From assembly GCF_003001995.1 (NCBI RefSeq), contig NZ_PVNB01000020.1, positions 16,012 to 80,011 of the forward strand: a stretch of 64,000 nt of DNA, in the 5' to 3' direction. Numbering within the stretch: the stretch's first letter is position 1; every line of letters starts with the position of its first letter. Below, piece after piece: positions 1 to 10,398 of this stretch. The position numbers were made by a program, and so were the translations under genes. The notes beneath the pieces are model-generated. The model worked only from the letters and a program-made list of their open reading frames with translations. It searched no databases and was not told where the DNA came from. Origin of the DNA: Orenia metallireducens. Its GTDB lineage: Bacteria; Bacillota; Halanaerobiia; Halobacteroidales; Halobacteroidaceae.

Positions 1-146
1 CTACTGCGATGTACATATCTAAGCTTTTGAAACCTTTAGGAGTCAAGGTGACTAGAATAGCTCATGGTTTACCAGTTGGTGGAGATTTGGAATATGCTGA
101 TGAAGTAACATTATCTAAAGCTTTAGAAGGTAGAAGAGAGATTTAA
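1..146 (+). CDS. recR: Recombination protein RecR, C-terminal fragment
   Basis: This is the last 47 codons of a gene that starts before the window; it is read in frame from base 3. The translated tail contains the RecR signature [20 protein letters not shown] and ends GRREI. RecR works with RecO and RecF to load RecA at gapped DNA, and this C-terminal segment follows the Toprim domain. The YaaL-like gene at 4064 is its usual downstream neighbour in Firmicutes, here displaced by the pyruvate oxidoreductase gene. Confidence 0.93.
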   Translation, partial: TAMYISKLLKPLGVKVTRIAHGLPVGGDLEYADEVTLSKALEGRREI

Positions 147-175
147 AAAGCCACTTTCAAAGTGGTTTTTTTTAA
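145..175 (+). terminator. Intrinsic terminator after recR
   Basis: Hairpin CCACTTT/AAAGTGG is followed by eight T residues and ends the recR transcript. Confidence 0.85.
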
Positions 176-243
176 AGTTTATATGATAATTATTTAACAA
201 AGAATTTGTGATAATTGATAGAGTTTTTTGAAAATTAGAACAT

Positions 244-272
244 TTGACTAGTATTAATAGTTGTAGTATACT
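244..272 (+). promoter_or_regulatory. Sigma-A promoter of the single-chain PFOR gene
   Basis: TTGACT (244-249), a 17-base spacer and TATACT (267-272) lie about 55 bases before the TTG start at 327. This near-consensus site fits a highly expressed catabolic gene. Confidence 0.75.
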
Positions 273-326
273 AAAAATATGTAATTTTAGAACACAGCAT
301 AAACATAAAACAAGGGGGCGGAAAGA

Positions 327-3300
327 TTGGCTAAAAAAATGAAAACTATGGATGGAAATCAAGCTGCTGCATATACTTCTTATGCATTTACTGAAGTAGC
401 TGGTATTTATCCTATTACACCATCATCTCCGATGGCTGAGTATGTTGACTTATGGGCTTCTCAAGGGAAGAAAAATTTATTTGGTATGCCTGTAAATGTT
501 GTAGAGATGCAATCAGAAGCTGGAGCAGCTGCAACAGTACATGGTTCTTTACAAGCAGGTGCATTGACTACTACATACACTGCATCTCAAGGGTTACTTT
601 TAAAAGTTCCTAATATGTATAAAATCGCTGGTGAATTATTACCAGGTGTTATTCACGTGGCTGCAAGATCAATTGCTGCACAAGCATTATCAATCTTTGG
701 TGATCATCAAGATGTAATGGCTGCTAGACAGACTGGTTTTGCTATGTTAGCAAGTGGATCAGTACAAGAAGTTATGGACTTAGGTGGGGTAGCTCACTTG
801 GCTGCAATTGAAGGTAAGGTTCCTTTCTTACACTTCTTTGATGGATTCCGTACTTCTCATGAAATTCAAAAAGTTGAATTGATGGATTATGAAGTATATG
901 ATCGTTTATTAGATAGAGATGCTGTTCAAGAATTCCGTAATAATGCATTAAATCCTGAGCATCCTGTAACTCGTGGTAGTGCTCAAAATGATGATGTATA
1001 CTTCCAAACTAGAGAGGTTCAAAATAAATATTATGATGCACTTCCTGATATTGCTGCAAAATATATGGAAGAGATCTCTAAAGTAACTGGACGTGACTAT
1101 GCTCCATTTGTATATTATGGTGCTGAAGATGCAACTGATGTTGTTATCGCTATGGGATCTGTAACTGAAACTATTGAAGAAACAGTGGATTATTTAGTAG
1201 CTCAAGGGCGTAAAGTAGGTTTATTAACTGTTCACTTATATCGTCCATTTAGTGCTAAATATTTCTTCAATGCTTTACCAGAGAGTGTTGAAAAAATTGC
1301 TGTATTAGATAGAACAAAAGAGCCTGGTTCTGCAGGAGAGCCATTATACTTAGATATTAAGTCAGTATTCTATGGTAAAGAAAATGCTCCATTAATTATT
1401 GGTGGACGTTATGGATTATCTTCAAAAGATACTACTCCAGCACAGATCATTGCTGTATTTGATAACTTGGCAGGAGAAGCTAAAGATAACTTTACAATCG
1501 GTATCGTTGATGATGTAACTAACTTATCTTTAGCAGTTGAAGAGGAAGTTAATGTATTATCTGATGATGTAACTGAAGCATTATTCTATGGATTAGGTTC
1601 TGATGGTACTGTTGGTGCTAATAAGAATACAATCAAAATTATCGGTGACAACACTGATTTATATGCACAAGGATACTTTGCATATGACTCTAAGAAGTCA
1701 GGTGGGGTAACTCGTTCAAACTTACGTTTTGGAAAAGACCCTGTTAGATCTACTTACTTAGTATCTACTCCAAGCTTTGTATCCTGTTCTACAGATTCTT
1801 ACTTAGATAAGTATGATATGCTAAGTGGATTACAAGAAGGTGGAACTTTCTTATTAAATACAGTTTCTAGTGCTGATGAAATTGTAGAGAAGATGCCTAA
1901 TAGTGTTAAAAAACAATTGGCTGAAAAAGATGCTAAGTTCTATATTATTGATGCTGTAACTTTAGCTCAAGATATTGGATTAGGACGTCGTACTAACACT
2001 ATCATGCAATCTGCATTCTTTAAATTAAATGAGCAGATCATGCCTTATGACAGAGCTCAAAAATTAATGAAAGAGTATGCTGAAAAGTTATATGGACGTA
2101 AAGGTAAAGAGATCGTTGAACTTAACTGGAAGGCTATCGATAAAGGTGCTGAAGGTTTAGTAGAAGTAACAGTTGACTCAGCTTGGGCTAATCTTGAAGC
2201 AGAACAAGCTGCTCAAGTAGATGAAACTCGTCCAGATTTCGTTAAGAATATTGCAGATCCAATCAATGCTATTAAAGGATACGAGTTACCAGTATCTGCA
2301 TTTGAAGGTTATGAAGACGGAACTATGATTAATGGTGCTGCTGCTTATGAAAAACGTGGTATTGCTAACTTCGTTCCAAAATGGGTACATGACAACTGTA
2401 TTCAGTGTAATCAATGTGCTTTTGTCTGTCCTCATGCAGTAATTAGACCATTCTTAATGGATGAAGAAGAGGTTGCTAATGCTCCTGAAGGTATGATAAC
2501 TAAGAAGCCTATGGGTAGAGGACTAGATGGATTAGAATATCGTCTACAGATTTCTACTTTAGACTGTACTGGATGTGGAGTTTGTGCTAATGTATGTCCA
2601 GGTATGAGAGGAAATAAAGCTCTTGAAATGGTACCAATTAAAGAGTCTATTGCAGCTGGGGAACCAGAATATGCAGAATATATGTTCAATGAAGTAACAT
2701 ATAAAGATGACTTATTAAAGACAACTAATGTTAAAGGTTCTCAATTTGCTAAGCCGTTATTTGAGTTCTCTGGAGCTTGTGCTGGTTGTGGAGAAACTCC
2801 ATATGTTAAGTTAATCTCTCAATTATTTGGAGATAGAATGACAATTGCAAATGCAACTGGATGTTCTTCAATCTATGGTGGTTCTTATCCAGCAACTCCA
2901 TTTACTACAGATGCTGATGGTAGAGGTCCAGCATGGGCAAACTCATTATTTGAGGACAATGCTGAATTTGGATATGGTATGAGAGTTGCTTCTGAAACTA
3001 CTCGTGACAGAATTGCAAATATCATGGCCGAAACTATGGATCAAGTAGAGCCTGAGTTACAAGAATTATTCACTGAATGGATGGAAAACCGTAACAGTGG
3101 TGCTATTACTAAAGACTTAAAAGCTAAATTAGTTGATGCTTTGGCTAATACTTCTTGTGAAGCAGCTAAGGAAATCTTAGGTGTTAAAGACTTCATCGTA
3201 AAACAATCTAACTGGATGATCGGTGGAGATGGATGGGCTTATGATATCGGTTATGGTGGATTAGACCATGTAATTGCTAGTAATGATGATATTAATATCT

Positions 3301-3917
3301 TGGTAGTAGATACAGAGGTTTACTCTAACACAGGTGGACAGTCTTCTAAAGCTTCTCCAACTGGTTCTATTGCTAAGTTTACAGCTGCTGGTAAATCCGG
3401 TAAGAAGAAGGATTTAGCTGCAATTGCTATGACTTATGGTCATGTATATGTAGCTCAAGTATCTCATGGTGCAAGCCAAGCTCAAGTATTAAAGGCTATG
3501 CTAGAGGCTGAGGCTCATAATGGACCATCAATCGTAATTGCTTACTCTCCATGTATTAACCATGGTGTTAAGGGTGGATTAACTAATGCTCAATCTCAAG
3601 CTAAATTAGCTACTGAGTGTGGATATTGGCCAACATTCAGATTTGATCCTGCATTAGCTGAAGAAGGTAAGAATCCATTCCAAATCGATTGTAAGGATCC
3701 TCAATGGGATAAGTATCAAGACTTCTTAATGAGCGAAAGACGTTATTCTCAGCTATATAAGATTAATCCAGAGGAAGCTGAAGAGTTATTAGAATTAAAT
3801 AAGAAAGAAGCTCAACGTCGTTGGACAATGTATCAACGTTATCTTGCAATGGATTACTCTTTAGAAAATTCTGAAGCAGATATTGCTAAGGATGAAGTTG
3901 CAGCTACAAAAGAATAA
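327..3917 (+). CDS. nifJ: Pyruvate:ferredoxin (flavodoxin) oxidoreductase, single-chain
   Basis: This enzyme converts pyruvate and CoA to acetyl-CoA, CO2 and reduced ferredoxin, the central fermentation step in anaerobic Firmicutes. At 1196 residues it has full family length, with all domains fused. The N-terminal pyrimidine-binding domain has AGIYPITPSSPMAE. Two ferredoxin-type 4Fe-4S motifs lie near residues 691-705 (CIQCNQCAFVCP) and 748-760 (CTGCGVCANVCP). A further Cys cluster is at about 818 (CAGCGE), and the thiamine-diphosphate motif GGDGWAYDIGYGGLDH is near 966. The start is TTG at 327, 5 bases after GGGGGCGG. It is monocistronic, with its own promoter and a terminator at 3937. A second, four-subunit enzyme begins 630 bases downstream. 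Confidence 0.97.
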   Translation: MAKKMKTMDGNQAAAYTSYAFTEVAGIYPITPSSPMAEYVDLWASQGKKNLFGMPVNVVEMQSEAGAAATVHGSLQAGALTTTYTASQGLLLKVPNMYKIAGELLPGVIHVAARSIAAQALSIFGDHQDVMAARQTGFAMLASGSVQEVMDLGGVAHLAAIEGKVPFLHFFDGFRTSHEIQKVELMDYEVYDRLLDRDAVQEFRNNALNPEHPVTRGSAQNDDVYFQTREVQNKYYDALPDIAAKYMEEISKVTGRDYAPFVYYGAEDATDVVIAMGSVTETIEETVDYLVAQGRKVGLLTVHLYRPFSAKYFFNALPESVEKIAVLDRTKEPGSAGEPLYLDIKSVFYGKENAPLIIGGRYGLSSKDTTPAQIIAVFDNLAGEAKDNFTIGIVDDVTNLSLAVEEEVNVLSDDVTEALFYGLGSDGTVGANKNTIKIIGDNTDLYAQGYFAYDSKKSGGVTRSNLRFGKDPVRSTYLVSTPSFVSCSTDSYLDKYDMLSGLQEGGTFLLNTVSSADEIVEKMPNSVKKQLAEKDAKFYIIDAVTLAQDIGLGRRTNTIMQSAFFKLNEQIMPYDRAQKLMKEYAEKLYGRKGKEIVELNWKAIDKGAEGLVEVTVDSAWANLEAEQAAQVDETRPDFVKNIADPINAIKGYELPVSAFEGYEDGTMINGAAAYEKRGIANFVPKWVHDNCIQCNQCAFVCPHAVIRPFLMDEEEVANAPEGMITKKPMGRGLDGLEYRLQISTLDCTGCGVCANVCPGMRGNKALEMVPIKESIAAGEPEYAEYMFNEVTYKDDLLKTTNVKGSQFAKPLFEFSGACAGCGETPYVKLISQLFGDRMTIANATGCSSIYGGSYPATPFTTDADGRGPAWANSLFEDNAEFGYGMRVASETTRDRIANIMAETMDQVEPELQELFTEWMENRNSGAITKDLKAKLVDALANTSCEAAKEILGVKDFIVKQSNWMIGGDGWAYDIGYGGLDHVIASNDDINILVVDTEVYSNTGGQSSKASPTGSIAKFTAAGKSGKKKDLAAIAMTYGHVYVAQVSHGASQAQVLKAMLEAEAHNGPSIVIAYSPCINHGVKGGLTNAQSQAKLATECGYWPTFRFDPALAEEGKNPFQIDCKDPQWDKYQDFLMSERRYSQLYKINPEEAEELLELNKKEAQRRWTMYQRYLAMDYSLENSEADIAKDEVAATKE

Positions 3918-3936
3918 TTATAGATAATTAATTTTT

Positions 3937-3970
3937 AAAGCAGTGGATATAATATCCACTGCTTTTTTCT
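3937..3970 (+). terminator. Intrinsic terminator after nifJ
   Basis: The stem AAGCAGTGGATA/TATCCACTGCTT is followed by a T-rich run. Confidence 0.9.
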
Positions 3971-4063
3971 TTTTTGATAACTATAGTCATCTAATTTTAA
4001 TATTTTCTATCCACTCTGGGTATTCTATAGTCAACTATTACCTTTAAAGGAGGTCAAAAACTA

Positions 4064-4297
4064 ATGTCCTTTGAACTTATCAGTAAGATATTTGATTTTT
4101 CTAATCTTTCTACAGGGGTAAATGAAAACTTAGAAGAGCAAATTATAGAAGCCAGAGAAGAGTGGGATGATGCTAGAAATTATTTTAATTCTGTATCTGA
4201 CCCTGATTTAATTGACCATGCTATCTATCTATTAGAAGCTGCTGAAAGTAAATATAGATACTTATTAAAACAGAAAAGGTCAATAAATAAAAATTAA
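4064..4297 (+). CDS. YaaL-like (DUF2508) small protein
   Basis: The product is an acidic, mostly helical 77-residue protein with a hydrophobic amphipathic middle (DLIDHAIYLLEAAESKYRYLLKQ), preceded by AAAGGAGG 9 bases upstream. Length, helix pattern and position just downstream of recR (if the nifJ insertion is ignored) match the DUF2508/YaaL family, which has no established function. The family assignment rests on these features and gene order. No promoter or terminator is obvious around it. Confidence 0.6.
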   Translation: MSFELISKIFDFSNLSTGVNENLEEQIIEAREEWDDARNYFNSVSDPDLIDHAIYLLEAAESKYRYLLKQKRSINKN

Positions 4298-4549
4298 ATA
4301 TTATCCTGTGAGCTTGAAGACACTAAAATTTATTTAAAGAGATTGATTCCAAAAATTTAGTCTATTGCTACTACATAATAACTGAGAAGGTGTTTTTCTA
4401 TAGTTAGCATAAAAATTAAAATATGAATTCTTTGAAATAAGATAATAATCTGGATAATCATTATAAAAGAAACAAATATTATATATGAAGACTATTAAAA
4501 TGATAATTTAATTTTTGATTAATTTTCTAAAATGAAAGGAGGAGAATAT

Positions 4550-5122
4550 ATGGCAAATTTAACGGAAATTCGTTGGCACGGTCGAGGTGGTCAAGGTTCA
4601 AAAACGGCATCTATTTTATTAGGGAAAGTTGCTGCTAAAACAGGAAAGAATATTCAGGCATTTCCCGAGTATGGTCCAGAGAGAATGGGTGCTCCAGTAT
4701 TAGCTTATAATAGGATCAGTGATGAGCCCATCTTTGTCCACTGCCAAGTAACTGAGCCTAGTATCGTGGTAGTTTTAGATCCAACCTTATTGGAGGTTGT
4801 AGATGTAACTGAGGGGGTTCCAGCAGATGGGACTATTATTGTCAATACAGAAGTCGAAACTGCTAAAATAAGAGAAAAGTTAGGGTTTGAAGGTGGGGTT
4901 TATACAGTAGATGCTTATGGTATCTCAACTGAAGAGATTGGTGCTCCTTTTCCTAATACGCCAATGTTAGGTGCTTTGATTAAAGCTACCGACTTATTAG
5001 ATTTTGATGGATTTGTAGTTGAAGTAGAGAGTGAATTTAAGAAGAAGTTTGCTCATAAGCCTGAAGTAGTTGAAGGGAATATGAATTCAATGAAGCGGGC
5101 TTATCAGGAGGTGAAACAATAA
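4550..5122 (+). CDS. porG: 2-oxoacid (pyruvate):ferredoxin oxidoreductase gamma subunit
   Basis: This 190-residue protein has the gamma-subunit signature RWHGRGGQGSKTA near the N terminus and EYGPERMGAPVLAY further on, the domain that binds CoA in the heteromeric enzyme. It is the first of four tightly packed genes (gamma-delta-alpha-beta). An in-frame ATG at 4532 lies inside the ribosome binding site, so the ATG at 4550, 6 bases after AAAGGAGGA, is the better start. The stop overlaps the next start by one base (TAATG), which suggests translational coupling. Confidence 0.95.
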   Translation: MANLTEIRWHGRGGQGSKTASILLGKVAAKTGKNIQAFPEYGPERMGAPVLAYNRISDEPIFVHCQVTEPSIVVVLDPTLLEVVDVTEGVPADGTIIVNTEVETAKIREKLGFEGGVYTVDAYGISTEEIGAPFPNTPMLGALIKATDLLDFDGFVVEVESEFKKKFAHKPEVVEGNMNSMKRAYQEVKQ

Positions 5123-5406
5123 TGGTTAAACCAGGTGATGGGTATAAGGATATTCCTATTGGTGGATTGATTTTGGATGCTGGTAATGCAAAAGAATATA
5201 AAACTGGGGGATGGAGAACTAAGAAGCCGATTCTAGATAAAGAAAAGTGTATTAATTGCCATTTATGCTGGGCTTTCTGTCCTGATATTTCTATCCTTTC
5301 TGAAGATGGTGTTGTCTCAGATCAGATAGATTATGACCACTGTAAAGGTTGTGGAATCTGTGCCAATGAATGTCCTGTAAATGCTATTGAAATGGTGAAA
5401 GAGTAA
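5122..5406 (+). CDS. porD: 2-oxoacid (pyruvate):ferredoxin oxidoreductase delta (ferredoxin) subunit
   Basis: This 94-residue ferredoxin-like protein has two 4Fe-4S motifs, CINCHLCWAFCPD near residue 43 and CKGCGICANECPVN near residue 73. It carries electrons from the catalytic beta subunit to soluble ferredoxin. A short N-terminal extension (IPIGGLILDAGNAKEYKTGGWR) is typical of POR/VOR delta subunits. It overlaps porG by one base, and an 81-base gap with an inverted repeat separates it from porA. Confidence 0.95.
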   Translation: MVKPGDGYKDIPIGGLILDAGNAKEYKTGGWRTKKPILDKEKCINCHLCWAFCPDISILSEDGVVSDQIDYDHCKGCGICANECPVNAIEMVKE

Positions 5407-5429
5407 AGAACAAATAGCAAAGAATAAAT

Positions 5430-5485
5430 AATAAAGAATAATTTTGGTTTTGAATTTATTTATTCAATACTCACTATTCTTTATT
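5430..5485. repeat. Intergenic inverted repeat between porD and porA
   Basis: Eleven-base arms AATAAAGAATA (5430-5440) and TATTCTTTATT (5475-5485) flank a loop built of related words such as AATAAATAAT and GAATTTATTTATTC. It could fold in the por transcript. It lacks a terminal T-run, so it is not a standard terminator, and it resembles hairpins of reshuffled short words elsewhere in the window. Confidence 0.6.
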
Positions 5486-5511
5486 AAATGATTTTAGAGG
5501 GAGGTAATAAA

Positions 5512-6693
5512 GTGTCTAGTAAAGTTGCTTTGACTGGTAATGAAGCTTTAGCCCAAGCTATGCGACAGATAAATCCAGATGTTGTTGCTGCTTATCCGAT
5601 CACTCCACAGACTGCAATGGTACAGACTTTCTCTCAATTTGTAGCCGATGGAGAGGTAGATACTGAATATGTTACTGTAGAGAGTGAACATAGTGCTATG
5701 AGTGCCACTGTAGGTGCTAGTGCTGCTGGTTCTCGGGCTATGACAGCAACTGCTGCTAATGGATTAGCTTTGATGTGGGAGATATTGTACATAGCATCAG
5801 GGACAAGGTTACCAATTGTAATGCCAGTTGTAAATCGTGCTTTAAGTGGTCCAATCAATATTCACTGTGACCATAGTGATGCCATGGGTGCTCGTGATTC
5901 TGGATGGATTCAATTGTATGCTGAGAATGCCCAAGAGGCCTATGACAATGCTATTCAAGCTATTAGAATCTCTGAACACAAAGATGTATTGTTACCAACA
6001 ATGGTGAATTTAGATGGTTTTATCACAAGTCATGCAGTAGAGAGTTTAGAGATATTAGCTGATGAAGATGTGAAGGAGTTTGTAGGAGAGTATCAACCAG
6101 AAAATTATTTACTAAATGCAGACAATCCAATTGCTATAGGTCCTTTAGATTTACAGGATTTCTATTTTGAACATAAGATGCAACAAGCTGTGGCAATGGG
6201 AGATGCTAAACAGGTAATTTTGGATATTGCTAAAGAATATAAAGAGTTAACTGCTAGAGAATATGGATTTTTTGAATCATATAAATTAGATGATGCCGAA
6301 GTGGCGATTGTAGCCTTAAACTCTACTGCAGGAACAGCTAAGGCAGCTGTAAATAATTTAAGAGAAGCAGGGGTAAAAGCTGGTTTATTAAAAATTAGAG
6401 TCTATAGACCATTCCCTGCTGAAGAGATAGCAGATGCTTTAAAAGATATCAAAGCTGTTGCTGTCTTAGACAGAGCAGAGAGTTTCTCCACAAATGGAGG
6501 TCCAGTATTTGCTGACATTAGAAGTGTCTTATATGATATAAAAGCCAATGTAGAGGTTGTTGACTATATCTATGGTTTAGGTGGTAGGGACATTAAGGTC
6601 GAAGAGATTGAGAGTATATTTAATGATCTACAAGAAATTATTAAAACTGGTCAAGTGGAAAATAGAATTACTCACTTTGGTGTAAGGCAATAG
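5512..6693 (+). CDS. porA: 2-oxoacid (pyruvate):ferredoxin oxidoreductase alpha subunit
   Basis: This 393-residue subunit carries the thiamine-diphosphate pyrimidine-binding and transketolase C-like domains. Signatures include VVAAYPITPQTAMVQ near residue 27, VTVESEHSAMSATVGAS near 55 and the C-terminal VAVLDRAESFSTNGGPVF. I take GTG 5512 as start because it follows GAGGGAGGT by 6 bases; an upstream in-frame ATG at 5488 lacks such a site. The next gene, porB, starts 12 bases after the stop. Confidence 0.95.
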   Translation: MSSKVALTGNEALAQAMRQINPDVVAAYPITPQTAMVQTFSQFVADGEVDTEYVTVESEHSAMSATVGASAAGSRAMTATAANGLALMWEILYIASGTRLPIVMPVVNRALSGPINIHCDHSDAMGARDSGWIQLYAENAQEAYDNAIQAIRISEHKDVLLPTMVNLDGFITSHAVESLEILADEDVKEFVGEYQPENYLLNADNPIAIGPLDLQDFYFEHKMQQAVAMGDAKQVILDIAKEYKELTAREYGFFESYKLDDAEVAIVALNSTAGTAKAAVNNLREAGVKAGLLKIRVYRPFPAEEIADALKDIKAVAVLDRAESFSTNGGPVFADIRSVLYDIKANVEVVDYIYGLGGRDIKVEEIESIFNDLQEIIKTGQVENRITHFGVRQ

Positions 6694-6705
6694 GAGGTGG
6701 AATAA

Positions 6706-7629
6706 ATGAAGTTAAAAGAAGCTGCTAAGACAAGTGAAAGATTTACAGGTGGACATAGATTATGTTCGGGTTGTGTAGCAGGGCCTGTTACCAATCTAAT
6801 TATGAGAGCCAGTAAGAATCCAGCAGTAGTAGGGGCAGCAACAGGTTGTTTAGAGGTTTCTAGCTCAATCTATCCTTACACTGCTTGGAAGGATTCTTTT
6901 ATTCACAATGCTTTCGAAAATTCTGCAGCAACTGTTAGTGGAGTTGAAGCTGCTTACCGTTCTTTAAAGAAGCAAGGTAAGATGGAAGAGGACTTTGATT
7001 TTATTGCCTTTGGTGGAGATGGAGGAACCTATGATATTGGATTCCAATCATTATCAGGTGCTATGGAACGGGGTCATGATATGGTCTATGTATGTTATGA
7101 TAATGGTGCATATATGAACACTGGTATTCAACGTTCTAGTGCTACACCTAAAGGTGCTAATACAACAACCTCTCCAGCAGGAAAGGTAATTGCTGGTAAG
7201 CAACAATATAGAAAAGAGTTAACTGATATTATGGCAGCCCATAATATTCCTTATGTTGCTCAAATTTCTCCCTTTAAACCACAAGAGTTGATGAAAGCAG
7301 CCCAAAAGGCCTTTGAAACTAAAGGACCTGCTTTTTTAAATGTATTAGCTACTTGTCCTCGTGGGTGGAGAAGTAGAGCAGAAAAAGGGATTGAATTGAC
7401 TAAGGTAGCAGCAGATACCTGTGTTTGGCCAATGTTTGAGATAGAAAATGGTGAATGGAAACTACTTTATAAGCCTAGAAAGAAGAAACCTGTCGAAGAA
7501 TGGTTAAGGCAACAAGGTAGATTTAAGCATCTATTTAAACGAGGAAATGAGCATATAATTGAAGATATTCAAGAGCATACTGATAAGAGGTGGAATTATA
7601 TCTTAGAGCGCTGTGGTGAAAGGCAATAA
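6706..7629 (+). CDS. porB: 2-oxoacid (pyruvate):ferredoxin oxidoreductase beta subunit
   Basis: This 307-residue subunit holds the thiamine-diphosphate pyrophosphate-binding site and a proximal Fe-S cluster. It shows HRLCSGC near residue 18, ATGCLEVSSSIYPYTAW near 45, the TPP motif GGDGGTYDIGFQ near 103, and DNGAYMNTGIQRSS near 130. AGGAGGTGG precedes the ATG. It is the last gene of the porGDAB operon and is followed by a strong terminator. Substrate choice among pyruvate and other 2-oxoacids cannot be settled by eye; the pyruvate-type assignment follows overall resemblance. Confidence 0.94.
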   Translation: MKLKEAAKTSERFTGGHRLCSGCVAGPVTNLIMRASKNPAVVGAATGCLEVSSSIYPYTAWKDSFIHNAFENSAATVSGVEAAYRSLKKQGKMEEDFDFIAFGGDGGTYDIGFQSLSGAMERGHDMVYVCYDNGAYMNTGIQRSSATPKGANTTTSPAGKVIAGKQQYRKELTDIMAAHNIPYVAQISPFKPQELMKAAQKAFETKGPAFLNVLATCPRGWRSRAEKGIELTKVAADTCVWPMFEIENGEWKLLYKPRKKKPVEEWLRQQGRFKHLFKRGNEHIIEDIQEHTDKRWNYILERCGERQ

Positions 7630-7633
7630 TAAG

Positions 7634-7670
7634 ATTAGGGGTCTGATTTATCAGACCTCTAATTTTATTT
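7634..7670 (+). terminator. Intrinsic terminator after porB
   Basis: A 12-bp stem TTAGGGGTCTGA/TCAGACCTCTAA, with one G-T pair and loop TTTA, is followed by TTTTATTTT. Confidence 0.9.
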
Positions 7671-7681
7671 TCTACTTCTAC

Positions 7682-7710
7682 TTGACATCTTAGTATAAAG
7701 TTGATAAACT
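7682..7710 (+). promoter_or_regulatory. Sigma-A promoter of the riboswitch-guaB unit
   Basis: TTGACA (7682-7687), a 17-base spacer and TAAACT (7705-7710) place the transcription start about 20 bases before the purine aptamer. Confidence 0.6.
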
Positions 7711-7736
7711 TAAAAAAATTAAAAAGACATAGTAAA

Positions 7737-7805
7737 GTTTCGTATAAAATCGAGAATGGGCTCGAAAGTTTCTACCAGGTGGCCGTAACTACCTGACTAC
7801 GAATT
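7737..7805 (+). promoter_or_regulatory. Purine riboswitch aptamer, guanine type
   Basis: The three-way-junction core is intact. P1 is TTCGT/ACGAA, P2 is CGAG/CTCG, the junction AAGTTTCTACC follows, the L3 loop contains GCCGTAA, and the J3/1 strand is GACTACG. The C in GACTACG corresponds to position 74 of the family, which pairs with guanine or hypoxanthine; adenine-binding members have T there. It controls guaB, a logical target for feedback by guanine. Confidence 0.95.
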
Positions 7806-7835
7806 ATAGATTTTCAGGTTATGTGCATTTTTGAG

Positions 7836-7874
7836 CCCTAAGTATATAGAGAACTATGCTTAGGGTTTTATATA
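7836..7874 (+). terminator. Expression-platform terminator of the purine riboswitch
   Basis: CCCTAAG (7836-7842) pairs with CTTAGGG (7859-7865), followed by TTTTATATAT. With the aptamer just upstream, guanine binding should favour this hairpin and switch guaB off. Confidence 0.85.
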
Positions 7875-7912
7875 TCAATCAATGACTTTTAAAAGCAATT
7901 TATGATAGATAA

Positions 7913-9391
<1,479 letters not shown>

Positions 9392-9395
9392 TAGT

Positions 9396-9428
9396 AAAAG
9401 TCCTCAAATTGAGGACTTTTCTTTTTAT
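9396..9428 (+). terminator. Intrinsic terminator after guaB
   Basis: The stem AAAAGTCCTC/GAGGACTTTT with loop AAATT is followed by a T-rich tail. The remaining 330 bases to tmk are AT-rich and show no convincing gene or promoter. Confidence 0.9.
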
Positions 9429-9753
9429 TATCTTAAGATAGAAGAGAATAGTTATAATTAAATCTTTAATTTCGGATATACTTATTAATATAAATCTTTT
9501 GATTACCCAAATCACTTTTTGGTGATATGATAACTTTTGAATTTACTTTATTTATAAGAGGAATCATTAATTTAGATTAGTTTATTTTTGTTTAGTAAAA
9601 TTTATCTACTCAATAAAATACTATTAATAGGTAATTTTCTATGGTAAGATGTTGTTAAAAGGTATAATATTATAATGGAATTATTAATATAAAGGAGTTT
9701 ATTTATCGGTCAAGAATAATAACAATAGTCATAAAAATATTGGAGGAAGTTCA

Positions 9754-10398
9754 ATGAAGGGATACTTTATTACACTAGAGGGTGTAGAAGGTTCTGGGAA
9801 ATCAACTCAGGTTAGATTGATCAAGGAATATTTAGAGGGTTTAGGATATAAAGTTCTAACTACTTTTGAGCCAGGTGATACAGAAGTAGGTAAGGAGATT
9901 AGAAGAATTTTACTTAGTCCAGATAATACAGAGTTAGTATCTAGGGCAGAATTGTTACTATATGTAGCTGAGAGAGCTCAGCATGTTTTTGAATTAGTTA
10001 AGCCATCTTTGGCAAAAGGCAAGATCGTGATTAGTGATAGATATACCGATGCTACTTTGGCTTATCAAGGTTATGCAAGGGGATTAAACCAAAAGTTGAT
10101 TGAAGAGTTAAATGTTATAGCTACAGAAGGTTTAGAACCAGATTTAACCTTGCTTTTAGATATTGATCCTCAAATATCTCTACAAAGAGCAAAGCAAGTA
10201 ACTGCTCAAAATCATTATAAAGGAGATAGAATTGAAGCTGAGAAGATTTCTTTTCATCAGAGGGTAAGAGAGGGTTATTTAGATTTGGCTAATAAGAAAG
10301 AGAGAATAGAATTGATTGATGCTAAGCAATCAATTGAAGATATCTTTAATTCAATTAAAATCATACTTCAAAAGAGGTTGATAAGAGATGAAAATTGA
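9754..10398 (+). CDS. tmk: Thymidylate kinase
   Basis: This enzyme phosphorylates dTMP to dTDP. The 214-residue protein begins with YFITLEGVEGSGKSTQ (P-loop near residues 10-17), and has the DR(Y/H) motif SDRYTDATLAYQGYARG near 94 and the phosphate-binding FEPG segment near 39. The ribosome binding site is GGAGGA. It heads a conserved run tmk-yaaR-holB-ricT-yabA-trmN6-yazA-rsmI. Its end overlaps the yaaR start by 11 bases. Confidence 0.96.
   Translation: MKGYFITLEGVEGSGKSTQVRLIKEYLEGLGYKVLTTFEPGDTEVGKEIRRILLSPDNTELVSRAELLLYVAERAQHVFELVKPSLAKGKIVISDRYTDATLAYQGYARGLNQKLIEELNVIATEGLEPDLTLLLDIDPQISLQRAKQVTAQNHYKGDRIEAEKISFHQRVREGYLDLANKKERIELIDAKQSIEDIFNSIKIILQKRLIRDEN

Noticed and set aside
123..362. 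Minus-strand frame of 79 codons over the nifJ promoter
   Set aside because: It overlaps the recR terminator and nifJ promoter, lacks a ribosome site and has a composition typical of chance frames.
7737..7805. Adenine-type reading of the purine riboswitch
   Set aside because: The specificity base in GACTACG is C, not T, and the regulated gene is guaB.
9429..9753. TATAAT-like sequences at 9663 and 9671 and an AAAGGAG at 9691 as promoter and lost gene before tmk
   Set aside because: No -35 box at proper spacing and no start codon follows the AAAGGAG at a usable distance.
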